Source: CAYRGS01 sp964423875
GTDB taxonomy: Bacteria; UBA8248; JACPRG01; G963555815
Assembly (NCBI GenBank): GCA_964423875.1
Contig: CAYRGS010000004.1
Span: forward strand, 14,135 to 78,134
Reading direction: 5' to 3'
Length of the DNA: 64,000 nucleotides
Numbering within the stretch: the first letter of the stretch is position 1; the number at the start of each line of letters is the position of its first letter. The translations under genes and the position numbers were made by a program. The notes beneath the pieces are model-generated. The model was given only the letters and a program-made list of their open reading frames with translations, was not told the origin of the DNA and did no database searches. Shown here one piece after another: positions 1 to 9,999 of this stretch.

Positions 1-19
1 CCGAAAGCGGGGCCGGCCC

Positions 20-742
20 TTGACGGAGACGGGCGCGGGCGGCGGCCCGGACATCTCCATCGTCATCCCGATTTACAACGAGGCCCCGTTCCTTGTGGAC
101 GCCGTCCGGGCGATCATCGGGGAGATGGGCGAAAAGGTGGAGCGGCGGTTCGAGCTGATCCTCGCCGAGAACGGAAGCCGGGACTCGACCATCCCCATCG
201 CGGAATCGCTGGAACGGGAATTTCCGGGCGTCATCCGCGTGCTGAGCCTTCCCCTGCCGGATTATGGCGGCGCGATGAGGGCCGGCTGTCAAACCGCGCG
301 GGGCCAATTCATCGTAAACTTCGACCTGGACTACTGGAACGTGGATTTTGTCCGCGACGCCCTGGGGGGGATGGACGATCTGGATCTGATGATCGCCGCC
401 AAGAACCTGCCCGCGTCAGAGGATCGCAGGAACATCCTGCGGCAATTCAACACCTGGGGATTCCGGCAGGTCCTCCACTTTCTTTTCGACTATCCGTATC
501 ACGACACCCATGGGATCAAGATTTGGCGGGCTTCGGTCGTGCGGGAGATCCTGCCCGAGGTTCGCTTCGACCGCGACCTGTTCGACACGGAAATGATTCT
601 GCGCGGTGTCCGCGCCGGGTGGAGGGTCCGGGAGGTTCCGATTGTTGTGGAGGAAAAGCGCAGCCCCCGGCTCAGCATCCTGCCGAGGATCGCCAGAACC
701 CTGAAGGACCTGATCACGCTTCGAAGGCTGATGAAACCGTGA
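20..742 (+). CDS. Family 2 glycosyltransferase
   Basis: A GT-A fold glycosyltransferase of about 240 residues. It probably transfers a sugar from a nucleotide- or lipid-linked donor during surface glycan or glycolipid synthesis. The N-terminus shows the family 2 signature ISIVIPIYNE, then an acidic DLDYW stretch where the metal-binding DxD normally lies. No membrane segment is visible, so it looks like a cytosolic or peripheral DPM1-type enzyme. The TTG at 20 has no ribosome binding site and the frame stays open to the window edge, so the true start may lie upstream. It converges on a carbamoyltransferase gene with only 12 bp between the two stop codons. The substrate is unknown. Confidence 0.85.
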   Translation: MTETGAGGGPDISIVIPIYNEAPFLVDAVRAIIGEMGEKVERRFELILAENGSRDSTIPIAESLEREFPGVIRVLSLPLPDYGGAMRAGCQTARGQFIVNFDLDYWNVDFVRDALGGMDDLDLMIAAKNLPASEDRRNILRQFNTWGFRQVLHFLFDYPYHDTHGIKIWRASVVREILPEVRFDRDLFDTEMILRGVRAGWRVREVPIVVEEKRSPRLSILPRIARTLKDLITLRRLMKP

Positions 743-754
743 GGTGCGGCCGGG

Positions 755-2476
755 TCAAGCAGCGGCCCGTGGAGAGGACCCGTGCCCGGCGGGAGTCTTT
801 CGGGCAAGAAGGTTTCCCATGCACAGCAGATCCAGATCGGCCTTCAGGAAACACGCCACGGCGTCCTCGGGGGAGTTGACGATGGGCTCGCCCTTTACGT
901 TGAACGAGGTGTTCAGGAGGATCGGCACACCCGTCTTCGCGCCGAAGGCTTGCAACAGCTCCCAGTAAATCGGGTTGGAATCCCGCGCGACTGTCTGGAC
1001 GCGCCCCGTTCCATCCACGTGCGTAACGGCGGGGATGAGGTCCCGGGCGCCGTCGCGTACGCGGTAGACCTGGGTCATGAACGGGCAGGGGAGGGTCCCG
1101 TGGAAAAACTCGGAAAGCCTCTCCTCCTGGACCGAGGGCGCGAACGGCCGAAAGGCCTCCCGGAATTTGACCTTGGCGTTGATGATGTCCTTCATCTCCG
1201 CCCGGCGGGGGTCCGCCAGGATGCTTCGCGCCCCGAGGGCCCGCTGGCCGAACTCTGTCCGTCCCTGGAACCACCCGATCACTTCGCCGCCGGCCAGTGC
1301 GCTCGCGGCGGCCGAGATGACGTCCGTGGAGACTTCGTATTCCAGGCCGCCCGCCACCAGAGCGGCCCGCATGCGCTCTTCTCCCCATTCGGGGCCGAGT
1401 CGGGCGTCCCGAAGCGGCGCGGCGCGGTCCATCCCCGATAGGGCATGACTGACGTAAAGCGCCGCGCCCAGGGAAACCCCGGCGTCCCCCGCGCAGGGGG
1501 GAATGAAAACACGGTCGGCGATGCCCTGGTCGATGATTTTTCCGACGGCGACTGAATTCAGGGCGACGCCCCCGGCCAGACAAAGATTGGGGCTGCCGGA
1601 TTCGCTCCGGGCGATCCGGGCGAGGTGAATCAGGACTTCCTCTGTCCGGGCCTGAAGGGAAGCGGCCAGGTCTTCGTGTCGTTTCTCGACGGGGCCGTCG
1701 GGCTTCCGGGGGGGGCCGAACGTCTGAACGAACCGCTTGGAGAAGAAGGTCTCCCGGCCGACGTGGTATCCGAAGTAGGCGGGATCGACCCTGAACCCCT
1801 TGTCTGTCAGGGTGATGATCTCCCGGAACAGGTCCAGGAGGGCCGGCTCGCCGTAGGGCGCGAGGCCCATGACTTTGTACTCGTCGCTGAAAATCTGGAA
1901 TCCCAGAAACTGTGTAACGGCCGTATACACGGCGCCCAGGCTGTGCGGCCATCCCTGGGAGCAGCGGCGCTCCAAGCCCTGGCCCCGGCCTCTGCCCATC
2001 CAGACGGTCTCCCACTCGCCGACGCCGTCCACCGTGAGGACCGCCGCCTCTTCGAAGGGAGAGGGATAAAAGGCGCTGGCGGCGTGGGCAAGGTGGTGAT
2101 TGATCGCGTGGAAGCGGCCCCGGTATCCGGTTCGTTTGGTAAAATACCCCCGGGCGTTGTCGAGCTGGACGTGACGGCCCGAGGACTGGATGAATACCCG
2201 GATCGACGCGGGGAAATGGCGAAGGACGTGGAGGGCCTTTTCTTTTCTGTGGGCGCGGGGATTCCACGCGAAGGCAACCGCCCCTAGGTCCTGGATATCG
2301 ATGCCACCCCGCTCCAGGCAGAAGGCAAGAGCGGACACGGGAAACTCCCGGTCGAACTTCCGGCGGCTGAACCGCTCCTCCTCGGCCGCCGCGAGGATGT
2401 TCCCGTTGCGGACAAGCGAAACGGATGAATCATGGCGCCCGAAGCAGTAAAATCCCAGGATGTCGCCCTTGCTCAC
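755..2476 (-). CDS. NodU/CmcH-type carbamoyltransferase
   Basis: An O-carbamoyltransferase of 573 residues, which uses carbamoyl phosphate and ATP to carbamoylate a sugar or natural product. The N-terminal Kae1-like domain shows FGRHDSSVSL and HHLAHAASAFYPSPFE, followed by the TVDGVGEWE metal/nucleotide region. The C-terminal YrdC-like domain shows the family block FQGRTEFGQRALGARSIL and ends with NTSFNVKGEPI. The GTG at 2476 was chosen because AAGGAG lies a few bases upstream; a longer frame to 2539 lacks such a site. The neighbouring glycosyltransferase suggests a role in decorating a surface polysaccharide, but that is inference. Confidence 0.9.
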   Translation of the reverse strand: MSKGDILGFYCFGRHDSSVSLVRNGNILAAAEEERFSRRKFDREFPVSALAFCLERGGIDIQDLGAVAFAWNPRAHRKEKALHVLRHFPASIRVFIQSSGRHVQLDNARGYFTKRTGYRGRFHAINHHLAHAASAFYPSPFEEAAVLTVDGVGEWETVWMGRGRGQGLERRCSQGWPHSLGAVYTAVTQFLGFQIFSDEYKVMGLAPYGEPALLDLFREIITLTDKGFRVDPAYFGYHVGRETFFSKRFVQTFGPPRKPDGPVEKRHEDLAASLQARTEEVLIHLARIARSESGSPNLCLAGGVALNSVAVGKIIDQGIADRVFIPPCAGDAGVSLGAALYVSHALSGMDRAAPLRDARLGPEWGEERMRAALVAGGLEYEVSTDVISAAASALAGGEVIGWFQGRTEFGQRALGARSILADPRRAEMKDIINAKVKFREAFRPFAPSVQEERLSEFFHGTLPCPFMTQVYRVRDGARDLIPAVTHVDGTGRVQTVARDSNPIYWELLQAFGAKTGVPILLNTSFNVKGEPIVNSPEDAVACFLKADLDLLCMGNLLARKTPAGHGSSPRAAA

Positions 2477-2738
2477 GCCTTCTCCTTTTGTCGCGTCGGC
2501 GGGCCGTTGACTTCTCGCGGACCGCTCAATGTAGAACACACGGCCTGGACGATCAACGCCCGATGCCCGTAGCTTGGATTCATGACCTGGAACGATGAAG
2601 AATCAGCGGGACCGGACGGTTGTGATGGATTTGCGGAGGACGACGCTTCATGCGCTTCCCGAGCGCGGCCGGACCCGAACGAATCGCCGGCCGAAAAACC
2701 GGTCGGGGCTTGAAAACTGAAAGGAGCAATCTCGTAAT
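2477..2738. promoter_or_regulatory. Divergent intergenic region
   Basis: This 262-bp spacer separates the divergently transcribed carbamoyltransferase and ppdK, so it should carry promoters for both. I see a TTGACT near 2509 but no convincing -10 at the right distance. AAGGAG at 2721-2726 is the ribosome binding site of ppdK. No gene or structured RNA is evident. Confidence 0.4.
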
Positions 2739-5412
2739 ATGGCCAAATACACCTATTCCTTTGGAAAAGGAAGAACGGACGGCAGGGCCGACATGAAAAA
2801 CCTCTTGGGTGGCAAGGGGGCCAACCTGGCGGAGATGTCGGGCCTGGGCCTGCCGGTTCCTCCCGGTTTCACCATCAGCACGGAGGCCTGCGTCCGCTAT
2901 TTTCAGAGGGATGGAGAATATCCCGAAGGCTTGTGGGAAGAAATCATCAAGCGGCTGTCCGGCCTGGAAAGGGTGATGGGGGCGAAGCTCGGCGATCCAG
3001 AGAACCCCCTGCTCGTTTCCGTCCGGTCGGGCGCGCGGGTTTCCATGCCCGGAATGATGGACACCGTGCTCAACCTCGGTCTCAACGACGACAGCGTGCG
3101 GGGTCTCGCCGCCCGATCCGGGAGCGGCCGCTTCGCGTACGACAGCTACCGCCGGTTCCTGACCATGTTTGGAGACGTCGTTCTCGGCCTGGAATTCAGG
3201 GATTTCGAGGGTCGCCTCGTAGCCCTCAAGGACCGCGAGGGCGTGCGGCTCGACACCGAGATCAGCGTGGACGGGCTTCGCTCGCTGGCGGAAGAGTTCA
3301 AGGCCCTCATCCATGAGAGGACCGAGCGGGATTTTTCCCAGGTCCCTATCGACCAGCTCAAGCTGGCGATCAACGCCGTGTTCGATTCCTGGAACTCCGA
3401 ACGCGCTCGCACCTATCGCCGGATCAACCGTATCCCGGATGACTGGGGGACGGCGGTGAACGTCCAGGCCATGGTTTTCGGTAACCTGGGGGAGGCGTCC
3501 GCGACGGGCGTCGCCTTCACGCGCGACCCGTCAACCGGAGAGCAGAAGTTCTACGGGGAATTCCTGGTCAACGCCCAGGGGGAGGATGTTGTGGCGGGAA
3601 TTCGCACACCCGAGCCTATCGAGCGCCTGGCCGAAGCAATGCCTGAGTCTTATCGACAGCTTGAAGAAATCTATCAAAAACTGGAGTTTCATTATCGGGA
3701 TATGCAGGACCTGGAATTCACCATCCAGGACGGCACGCTCTACATGCTCCAAACGCGCGGGGGAAAGCGGACCGCCACGGCTGCCGTGCGCATTGCCGTC
3801 GATATGGTCGAGGAAGGGCTTATCAGCAAGAATGAGGCCCTCCTGCGCCTCGACGCCGACCAGATAGAGCAGCTTCTTCACCCGCAAATCGATCCGGAGG
3901 CCGCGGTCAAAGTGATCGCGCGAGGCCTCGGCGGCTCGCCCGGCGCGGCCGTCGGCGAGGTGGTCTTCTCCCCGCGGCGGGCGGAGGAGCTGGCGGAGCA
4001 CGGGAAGCCGGTGATCCTCGTCCGGACGGAGACCTCCCCCGAGGACATCGGCGGTATGGACGCGTCCCAGGCCATTCTGACCTCCCGGGGGGGGCTGACA
4101 TCGCATGCGGCGGTCGGCGCGCGGGGAATGGGGAAGTGTTGCGTGGGGGGGTGCGAAGAGATCTCCGTCGACGAAGGCGGAGGCAGGTTCTCGGTCGACG
4201 GCNNNNNNNNNNGATGTCAAAGAAGGCGATGTCATCACCCTCAACGGCTCGACGGGGGAGGTCATCCTGGGCGCGACCAACCTAGTCGAACCCGAGTTGG
4301 ACGAAGAGTTCGGAAAGGTCCTTGAGTGGGCCGACGAGATCCGGAAGCTGGGGGTCTGGGCCAACGCCGACACCCCCAACGATGCCCAGGTGGCCCGGGA
4401 AAAGGGGGCGGAGGGCATCGGCCTTTGCCGCACCGAGCACATGTTTTTTGAGGGCGAGCGTATCCGTGCGGTGCGCGAGATGATCATCGCCGAGACCGAC
4501 GAAGAGCGGCGGGCGGCTCTCGCGAAGATCCTCCCGATGCAGATCGCCGATTTCGAGGATATCTTCGAGGCCATGGATGGGCTTCCCGCGGTCGTCCGGC
4601 TTCTGGATCCGCCCTTGCACGAGTTCCTTCCTAAAACGGATGAAGATCTCAAAGCCCTCGCCGAGGATACGCGAACCACGGTGGACCAGATCAAAACGAT
4701 CAGCGACAGGCTTCACGAATTCAATCCCATGCTCGGGCACCGGGGGTGCCGGCTGGGGCTCTCGCATCCGGAGGTCTACGAGATGCAGACCGAGGCCATC
4801 CTAACGGCCGCATGCAACGTCGCTAAAAGGGGTGTGACGCCCGTTCCGGAGATCATGATTCCCCTCGTCGCCGAGGCCTCGGAGTTGCGCGCGTGCCGTG
4901 AGATCGTGGAGAAGGCGGGCCGCAAGGTCTTCGAGCGGGAAGGCGTCGAAGTCGATTACAAGGTGGGCACTATGATCGAGCTTCCGCGCGCGTGCATCGT
5001 GGCGGACGCCGTGGCTGAGCACGCCGAATTCTTCTCTTTCGGGACCAACGACCTGACCCAGACCGTTTACGGCCTGAGCCGAGATGACGCCGGCGGGTTC
5101 CTCCCCACCTACATCGAGAGAAGGTTCATCGCGGGCGATCCCTTCGTCGCCATCGACCCGGAGGGGGTCGGCGCAATGGTTCGGATGGGCGTGGACCTCG
5201 GCCGCAAGACCCGGCCGGACCTCAAGATCGGCATTTGCGGCGAGCACGGCGGCGAGCCGTCCTCGGTGGCGTTTTTTTACGACGCGAAGCTGGACTACGT
5301 GAGCTGCTCCCCGTATCGCGTCCCCATCGCCCGGCTGGCCGCGGCCCAGGCCCAGCTGCGGAATCCCGAGGGCGGCGTGAAAGACGGAAAAGGCCGCGCG
5401 AGTGCGGATTGA
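2739..5412 (+). CDS. ppdK: Pyruvate, phosphate dikinase (interrupted by an assembly gap)
   Basis: Interconverts pyruvate, ATP and Pi with PEP, AMP and PPi in central carbon metabolism. The ATP-grasp N-terminal domain begins with KYTYSFGKG and LGGKGANLAEM. The phosphohistidine swivel domain has GGLTSHAAV followed by ARGMG. The C-terminal PEP-binding barrel has GLCRTEHMFF and the catalytic cysteine in CGEHGGEP. About 890 residues matches the family. A run of 10 N at 4203-4212, just after the swivel domain, changes the apparent frame. The flanks read as one protein if the real gap is a multiple of three, so this is an assembly artefact rather than a broken gene. Start ATG at 2739 is preceded by AAGGAG. 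Confidence 0.93.
4203..4212. other. Assembly gap (10 N)
   Basis: Ten undetermined bases inside ppdK. The codon before them (4200-4202) is complete and the codon after them (4213) restarts in a shifted frame, so 10 is a placeholder and not the true length. Homology suggests only a few residues are missing. Confidence 0.99.
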
Positions 5413-5657
5413 GTAGATGAGGTTTAAGATTTTCCCTGAGTTATCGATAAGCATCTTCCCTTCGAAGGCCGTGGTAGAAAAGCAGAGTCTCACTTCCGTA
5501 GACGCCCCGTAGCGGAGACGAAATGGTTTAAGCCGAAGCCGGCGCCGTTCTTCCGAGCGACTCTCCTCAAGCGGATCACCAAAAATCGGACGGCTCGGGC
5601 TTGGGGAGAGGCGACGGTCAGCTTTTCTTGAGAAGAGACCCCTCCGGAGGTATCTAC

Positions 5658-5833
5658 TGTAGTGTCTCGTAAATGGTTTTACATATCGAGACCCGAGTAG
5701 TCCCTTTCGGGCCGGGCAAGATGCCCGGCCTACCGGACGGTGTAAAGCCGGTGTTTTCAAAACAAGTAGGGCGGGTATCTTGCCCGCCTTCTCTACAAGC
5801 TGTGAAGTGTTGATTTATTTAGGAGACACGACA
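5658..5833. repeat. MITE-like palindromic element with 17-bp terminal inverted repeats
   Basis: The ends at 5658-5674 and 5817-5833 are inverted repeats matching at 15 of 17 bases, with core GTGTCTC(G/C)TAAAT. Inside are two short palindromes in opposite orientation, 5711-5733 and 5766-5788, which match each other at 20 of 23 bases. Each forms a stem around the loop of GGGCAAGATGCCC or a close variant and ends in CCTAC on its own strand. There is no coding capacity. The structure fits a non-autonomous transposable element or nested REP-type repeat. It fills most of the 477-bp gap between ppdK and ribD. I see no FMN riboswitch there, and 5413-5657 holds nothing recognisable. Confidence 0.6.
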
Positions 5834-5889
5834 CTGAGGAAGAGACGTGTTTATGTCCCCTCGCCATCCGGGGAAAGGAGAAAAGGGGC

Positions 5890-7035
5890 TTGAGCCGTTG
5901 GAGCGAGGCGGACCGCGCGCACATGAAGGAAGCCCTCGATCTGGCCGCCCGTCCGGGATGGCGGACCCACCCGAACCCGATGGTCGGCGCCGTTGTTGTA
6001 AAAGACGGCCGGGTCGTCGGGCGGGGCTGGCACCGGAGGCCGGGAGGCCCCCATGCCGAAATCCAGTCCCTGCGCGACGCCGGGCAACGCGCGCGCGGCG
6101 CGACGTTCTATGTCACGCTCGAGCCCTGCTGCCATCACGGCAGGACCCCGCCCTGCACCGATGCGGTCATCGGCGCCGGAGTCTCGCGCGTTGTGGCGGC
6201 CATGCGGGACCCGAATCCGAAGGTCGCGGGCCGAGGATTACGCATCCTCCGGAGAAACCGCATCCAGGTCGAAACGGGACTGTTGGGGGACGCGGCGCGC
6301 CGCCTGAACGAGGCCTTTTTCCGCCGGGTCGTGGAGAACCGGCCCTGGGTGATCCTCAAATCCGCCATCAGCCTGGACGGGAAGATCGCGACGGCTTCCG
6401 GGGATTCGAAGTGGATCACCTCGGCGACTTCCCGGGCCCATGTCCACCGCCTTCGGGACGGTGTGGACGCGATCCTGGCCGGGATCGGCGCGGTTCTCTC
6501 GGACGACCCGCGGTTGACCGCACGTCCGGCGGGGCGTACCGGCCGCGATCCGGTCCGCGTGATCCTGGACAGCACGCTGCGCATCCCATTGAAGGCGAAG
6601 GCGTTGAATCGTTCATCGCCGGCGAGTATAATTATCGCGACGACGGTGCGGGCGGAGGCCCGGCGCGGTCTGGCGCTGCGGGATCGCGGCGTCGAAGTGT
6701 GGGTCCTTCCCTCACGGCGGGGCCGGGTCGGGCTCGGGTCCTTGTTGAAGAAGTTGGCCGCGAGAGAGATCACCACCCTCCTTGTCGAGGGCGGGGGGGA
6801 AGTCGCCGGGTCGTTCCTTCGGGAAGGATGGGTCGACCGGGCGGCGTTCTACGTCGCCCCGGTTCTCATCGGAGGGGAGAAGGCCCCCGGGCCGTTGGGG
6901 GGCGCGGGGGCGCACAGGTTGAGCGGTGCCTGGAACCTCGAAGAGGCCGCGGTGACGTCCATCGGGCGGGACCTTTTGGTTGAAGGTTACGTTCGGTCCA
7001 GAAAGCGAACCGCTCGGAAAAGAAGCCGAGGCTGA
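5890..7035 (+). CDS. ribD: Bifunctional riboflavin deaminase/reductase RibD
   Basis: Performs two steps of riboflavin synthesis: deamination of the pyrimidine from GTP cyclohydrolase II, then reduction of the ribosyl side chain. The N-terminal zinc deaminase domain shows GGPHAEI and PCCHHGRTPPC, supplying the zinc ligands. The C-terminal DHFR-like reductase domain starts near residue 150 with PWVILKSAISLDGKIAT. Length of 381 residues is normal. The start is TTG at 5890, supported by AAAGGAG at about 5874-5880. It is the first gene of ribD-ribE-ribBA-ribH-nusB, followed closely by ribE. Confidence 0.95.
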   Translation: MSRWSEADRAHMKEALDLAARPGWRTHPNPMVGAVVVKDGRVVGRGWHRRPGGPHAEIQSLRDAGQRARGATFYVTLEPCCHHGRTPPCTDAVIGAGVSRVVAAMRDPNPKVAGRGLRILRRNRIQVETGLLGDAARRLNEAFFRRVVENRPWVILKSAISLDGKIATASGDSKWITSATSRAHVHRLRDGVDAILAGIGAVLSDDPRLTARPAGRTGRDPVRVILDSTLRIPLKAKALNRSSPASIIIATTVRAEARRGLALRDRGVEVWVLPSRRGRVGLGSLLKKLAAREITTLLVEGGGEVAGSFLREGWVDRAAFYVAPVLIGGEKAPGPLGGAGAHRLSGAWNLEEAAVTSIGRDLLVEGYVRSRKRTARKRSRG

Positions 7036-7057
7036 TACAGATCAGGGACGACGGACC

Positions 7058-7705
7058 ATGTTTACGGGCATTGTCGAGCATGTGGGAACGGTGGATTCGG
7101 TTCGCGTCACGCCGGACGGCGGGCGGCTATCCATCCGCTCCCCCGAAGTGGCCGGGGAACTCGGCGAGGGGGAGAGCGTCGCCGTCAACGGGGCCTGTCT
7201 GACGAAGGTGGGCGGAGACGAAGAGACCTTCGCCGTGGATGTCAGTCCCGAGAGTCTGAAGAAGACGAACCTGAGCGCTTTGCGCAAGGGCGACCCGGTC
7301 AATTTGGAGTTGGCCATGCGCCTGGGAGAAAGGCTTGGGGGGCACATGGTGAACGGACATGTGGACGCCGTCGGACGGATCGAGGACCGGCGCACGGAGG
7401 GGGATTCGGAGATCGTTGCCATCCAGGCGCCGCCTGAGGTGATGCGCTATGTTGTTTTGAAGGGGTCCGTCGCGGTGGACGGGATCAGCCTGACGATCGC
7501 CGAGCGGGAAACCGGCCGGTTTCGAGTGGCGATCATTCCGCATACCGCCCTGAAGACTACGCTTTTGTTGAAAAAGCCCGGAGATCCGGTGAATCTTGAA
7601 GCGGACCTCATTGGAAAGTACATAGAGCGCCTCCTCACCCCGGATTCCGAAGGCGGAACAGGCGGAATCACAAAGGAATTTCTCATTGAGAACGGATATG
7701 CCTGA
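7058..7705 (+). CDS. ribE: Riboflavin synthase, alpha subunit
   Basis: Dismutates two 6,7-dimethyl-8-ribityllumazine molecules to riboflavin plus the pyrimidinedione, the last step of the pathway. The protein has two tandem lumazine-binding repeats. The first opens with the invariant MFTGIVE and contains VNGACLTK. The second contains GSVAVDGISLTI. Length is 215 residues. ATG 7058 is chosen over an upstream in-frame start because MFTGIVE is the universal N-terminus. It lies 22 bp after ribD and its end overlaps the start of ribBA, consistent with translational coupling. Confidence 0.96.
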   Translation: MFTGIVEHVGTVDSVRVTPDGGRLSIRSPEVAGELGEGESVAVNGACLTKVGGDEETFAVDVSPESLKKTNLSALRKGDPVNLELAMRLGERLGGHMVNGHVDAVGRIEDRRTEGDSEIVAIQAPPEVMRYVVLKGSVAVDGISLTIAERETGRFRVAIIPHTALKTTLLLKKPGDPVNLEADLIGKYIERLLTPDSEGGTGGITKEFLIENGYA

Positions 7706-8921
7706 ATCAACCGACATGCATTCATTCGCCTCGATAGACGAGGCCATCCTCGAGATCCAGGAAGGCCGCATGGTCATTCTGGTGGATGACGAAGACCGCG
7801 AGAACGAGGGCGACCTCACCATGGCCGCCGACAAGATCACGCCCGAGGCGGTCAACTTCATGGCCATCCACGGTCGAGGCCTCATCTGTGTATCCCTCAT
7901 GGGCGAGCGGGCCGATGAGCTGGACCTGCTGCCGATGGTGTCGGTCAACACCGCCAGCCTGGGGACGGCCTTCACCGTTTCGGTGGACGCCAAGCGGAAC
8001 GTCACGACGGGCATCTCGGCGGGGGACCGCGCGGAGACCATTCGCCAGATTGTGGACCCGGAGACAAAACCTTACGACCTGGCGCGTCCGGGTCACATAT
8101 TCCCCCTTCGGGCGAAGAACGGGGGCGTCCTGGTGCGCGCGGGGCAGACGGAAGGCTCCGTGGACCTGGCGCGGTTGGCGGGACTGAATCCCGCGGGCGT
8201 AATTTGCGAGATCATGAGTCCCGACGGGACCATGTCCCGGATGCCCGAGCTGAAGGAATTCGCCCAGGCGCATAATTTGATGATCGTGACCATCCAGGAT
8301 CTCGTGGAATACCGGATGCGGCGCGAGTCGCTGATCAAGCAGGTCAGCGAGACGACGATTCCCACCCGGTTCGGAACGTTCCAGGTCAAGACCTATCAGG
8401 GAACTATCGGGGGAGAAATCTATCTGGCGTTCATTCTGGGCGACCCGACGCCGGAGGAAGACGTCCTCGTCCGGGTTCACTCCCAGTGCCTTACGGGCGA
8501 TGTCTTCGGCTCCTTCCGCTGCGATTGCGGCTCTCAGCTTGAGGCCGCCCTGGAGAAAATCAGCGAGGAAGGCATGGGGGTTCTGCTTTACGTCACCCAG
8601 GAGGGCCGGGGGATCGGCATTATCAACAAACTCAAGGCGTACGCCCTTCAGGACGAGGGGCTGGACACGGTGCAGGCCAACGAGGCCCTCGGCTTCAAGG
8701 CCGACCTGCGGGATTACGGACTGGGGGCGCAAGTCCTGGCGGACGTGAACGTTAAAAAGATGCGGCTCATGACCAACAACCCGAGGAAAATCGTGGGTTT
8801 GGAAGGCTACGGCCTGACCGTCACGGGCCGTGTGGCCATCGAGATCAGACCCCGAAAGGAAAACCAGCGCTACCTCGAAACGAAGCGAGACAAACTGGGG
8901 CATTTGTTGAGTCACGGTTGA
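7686..8921 (+). CDS. ribBA: DHBP synthase / GTP cyclohydrolase II (RibBA)
   Basis: A fusion supplying both early precursors of riboflavin. The N-terminal RibB domain makes 3,4-dihydroxy-2-butanone 4-phosphate from ribulose 5-phosphate and shows DDEDRENEGDL. The C-terminal RibA domain opens GTP and shows VRVHSQCLTGD with zinc cysteines in FRCDCGSQ, then TQEGRGIGIINK. Length is 411 residues. TTG 7686 has AAAGGA 8 bp upstream and overlaps ribE by 20 bp. ATG 7698 or 7716 are alternatives without a clear ribosome binding site. Third gene of the riboflavin operon. Confidence 0.95.
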   Translation: MRTDMPESTDMHSFASIDEAILEIQEGRMVILVDDEDRENEGDLTMAADKITPEAVNFMAIHGRGLICVSLMGERADELDLLPMVSVNTASLGTAFTVSVDAKRNVTTGISAGDRAETIRQIVDPETKPYDLARPGHIFPLRAKNGGVLVRAGQTEGSVDLARLAGLNPAGVICEIMSPDGTMSRMPELKEFAQAHNLMIVTIQDLVEYRMRRESLIKQVSETTIPTRFGTFQVKTYQGTIGGEIYLAFILGDPTPEEDVLVRVHSQCLTGDVFGSFRCDCGSQLEAALEKISEEGMGVLLYVTQEGRGIGIINKLKAYALQDEGLDTVQANEALGFKADLRDYGLGAQVLADVNVKKMRLMTNNPRKIVGLEGYGLTVTGRVAIEIRPRKENQRYLETKRDKLGHLLSHG

Positions 8922-8985
8922 TCGGGAGCCGTCCGGCCCCGGCCGGGAGAGGCCCGGCAAGAGGCCGGTCCGGAGGGAGGTGTCG

Positions 8986-9468
8986 ATGCCGAAGGTGATG
9001 GAAGGAAATCTCAGCGCGGCCGGGTTGAAATTCGGGATAGTCGTCAGCCGGTTCAATCACTTTGTGACCGATCGGCTGCTGGAGGGCGGGATGGATGGCC
9101 TGAGCCGCTGCGGCGCCCGGGAGGCGGACATCGAGGTGTTCAAGGTCCCCGGGACGTTCGAGATCCCCCTCGCCGCCCGCAAGCTGGCCCAGTCGGGGCG
9201 GTATGACGCCCTTGTGTGTCTCGGGGCCGTGATTCGTGGCGCGACCCCTCACTTCGAGTACGTCGCCTCGGAGGTCTCGAAGGGAATCTCCGCCGCCTCG
9301 CAGGAGTTCGGCCTGCCGATCGCCTTCGGGGTTCTGACGACCGACACCGTCGAGCAGGCCATCGAGCGCGCGGGGACCAAGCACGGAAACAAAGGCTTCG
9401 ATGCCGCCTTGAGCGCGATAGAGATGGCGAACTTGATGAAAGAGGTCCCGAAGCCGCGAGGCAAGTAA
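8986..9468 (+). CDS. ribH: 6,7-dimethyl-8-ribityllumazine synthase
   Basis: Condenses the ribityl pyrimidine with dihydroxybutanone phosphate to form lumazine, the substrate of ribE. The sequence has the usual landmarks: GIVVSRFNHF near the N-terminus, VPGTFEIPLAA, CLGAVIRGATPHFEYV, and FGVLTTDTVEQAIERAG with a downstream HGNKG. Length of 160 residues is typical. ATG 8986 follows a strong GGAGG; a GTG two codons earlier is less likely. The next gene is nusB, a very common bacterial arrangement. Confidence 0.96.
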   Translation: MPKVMEGNLSAAGLKFGIVVSRFNHFVTDRLLEGGMDGLSRCGAREADIEVFKVPGTFEIPLAARKLAQSGRYDALVCLGAVIRGATPHFEYVASEVSKGISAASQEFGLPIAFGVLTTDTVEQAIERAGTKHGNKGFDAALSAIEMANLMKEVPKPRGK

Positions 9469-9495
9469 GGCGGGGCCTCCTGACCGGATGAGAGC

Positions 9496-9912
9496 ATGGG
9501 TGTTCGAAGATCGGCGCGGGAAGAGGCGCTGAAAATCCTTTATGGCCTGGAGTTGACCGGAGACGAGCCCGATCTTGCCTTGGACCGGCTCGGGGAGGAA
9601 TCCGAGGTTTCGCGGCAAGTCCGGGCCTACACCGACCGGCTTGTCCGAACCTGTTGGCGGGAGCGCATGGCGCTGGACGCCCTCATCGCCCGGGTCTCGG
9701 AGCACTGGGCCTTGCGCAGGATGAATTTCATCGACCGCAACGTCCTCCGGATGGCGGCCTGCGAGTTGGTCTTCTTTGATGACATCCCCCCCAAGGTGGC
9801 CATCAACGAGGCCATTGACATCGCCCGAAAGTACGGCACAGATACGTCCGGGGCCTTCGTCAACGGCATCCTCGATCGCATTGTTAAAGAGCGGGACTTG
9901 GAGATGGCCTGA
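9496..9912 (+). CDS. nusB: Transcription antitermination factor NusB
   Basis: An all-helical RNA-binding protein that joins NusE and boxA RNA in rRNA antitermination complexes. It begins with RSAREEALKILYGLEL and contains the conserved block IDRNVLRMAACELVF, followed by PPKVAINEAIDIARKYG. Length is 138 residues, as expected. It lies 27 bp after ribH, so it is probably cotranscribed with the riboflavin genes. Confidence 0.95.
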   Translation: MGVRRSAREEALKILYGLELTGDEPDLALDRLGEESEVSRQVRAYTDRLVRTCWRERMALDALIARVSEHWALRRMNFIDRNVLRMAACELVFFDDIPPKVAINEAIDIARKYGTDTSGAFVNGILDRIVKERDLEMA

Positions 9913-9999
9913 GGCCCCCCCTCCCCCAAGTCCGGGGCGGCGCGACCCGCCTTGGCCGGGAATCCAACCGTATCCTCCCTGAGAAGTGAGCCGACCGAC

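Noticed and set aside
5413..5889. FMN riboswitch upstream of ribD
   Set aside because: I looked for the conserved RFN blocks and found only the palindromic repeat element.
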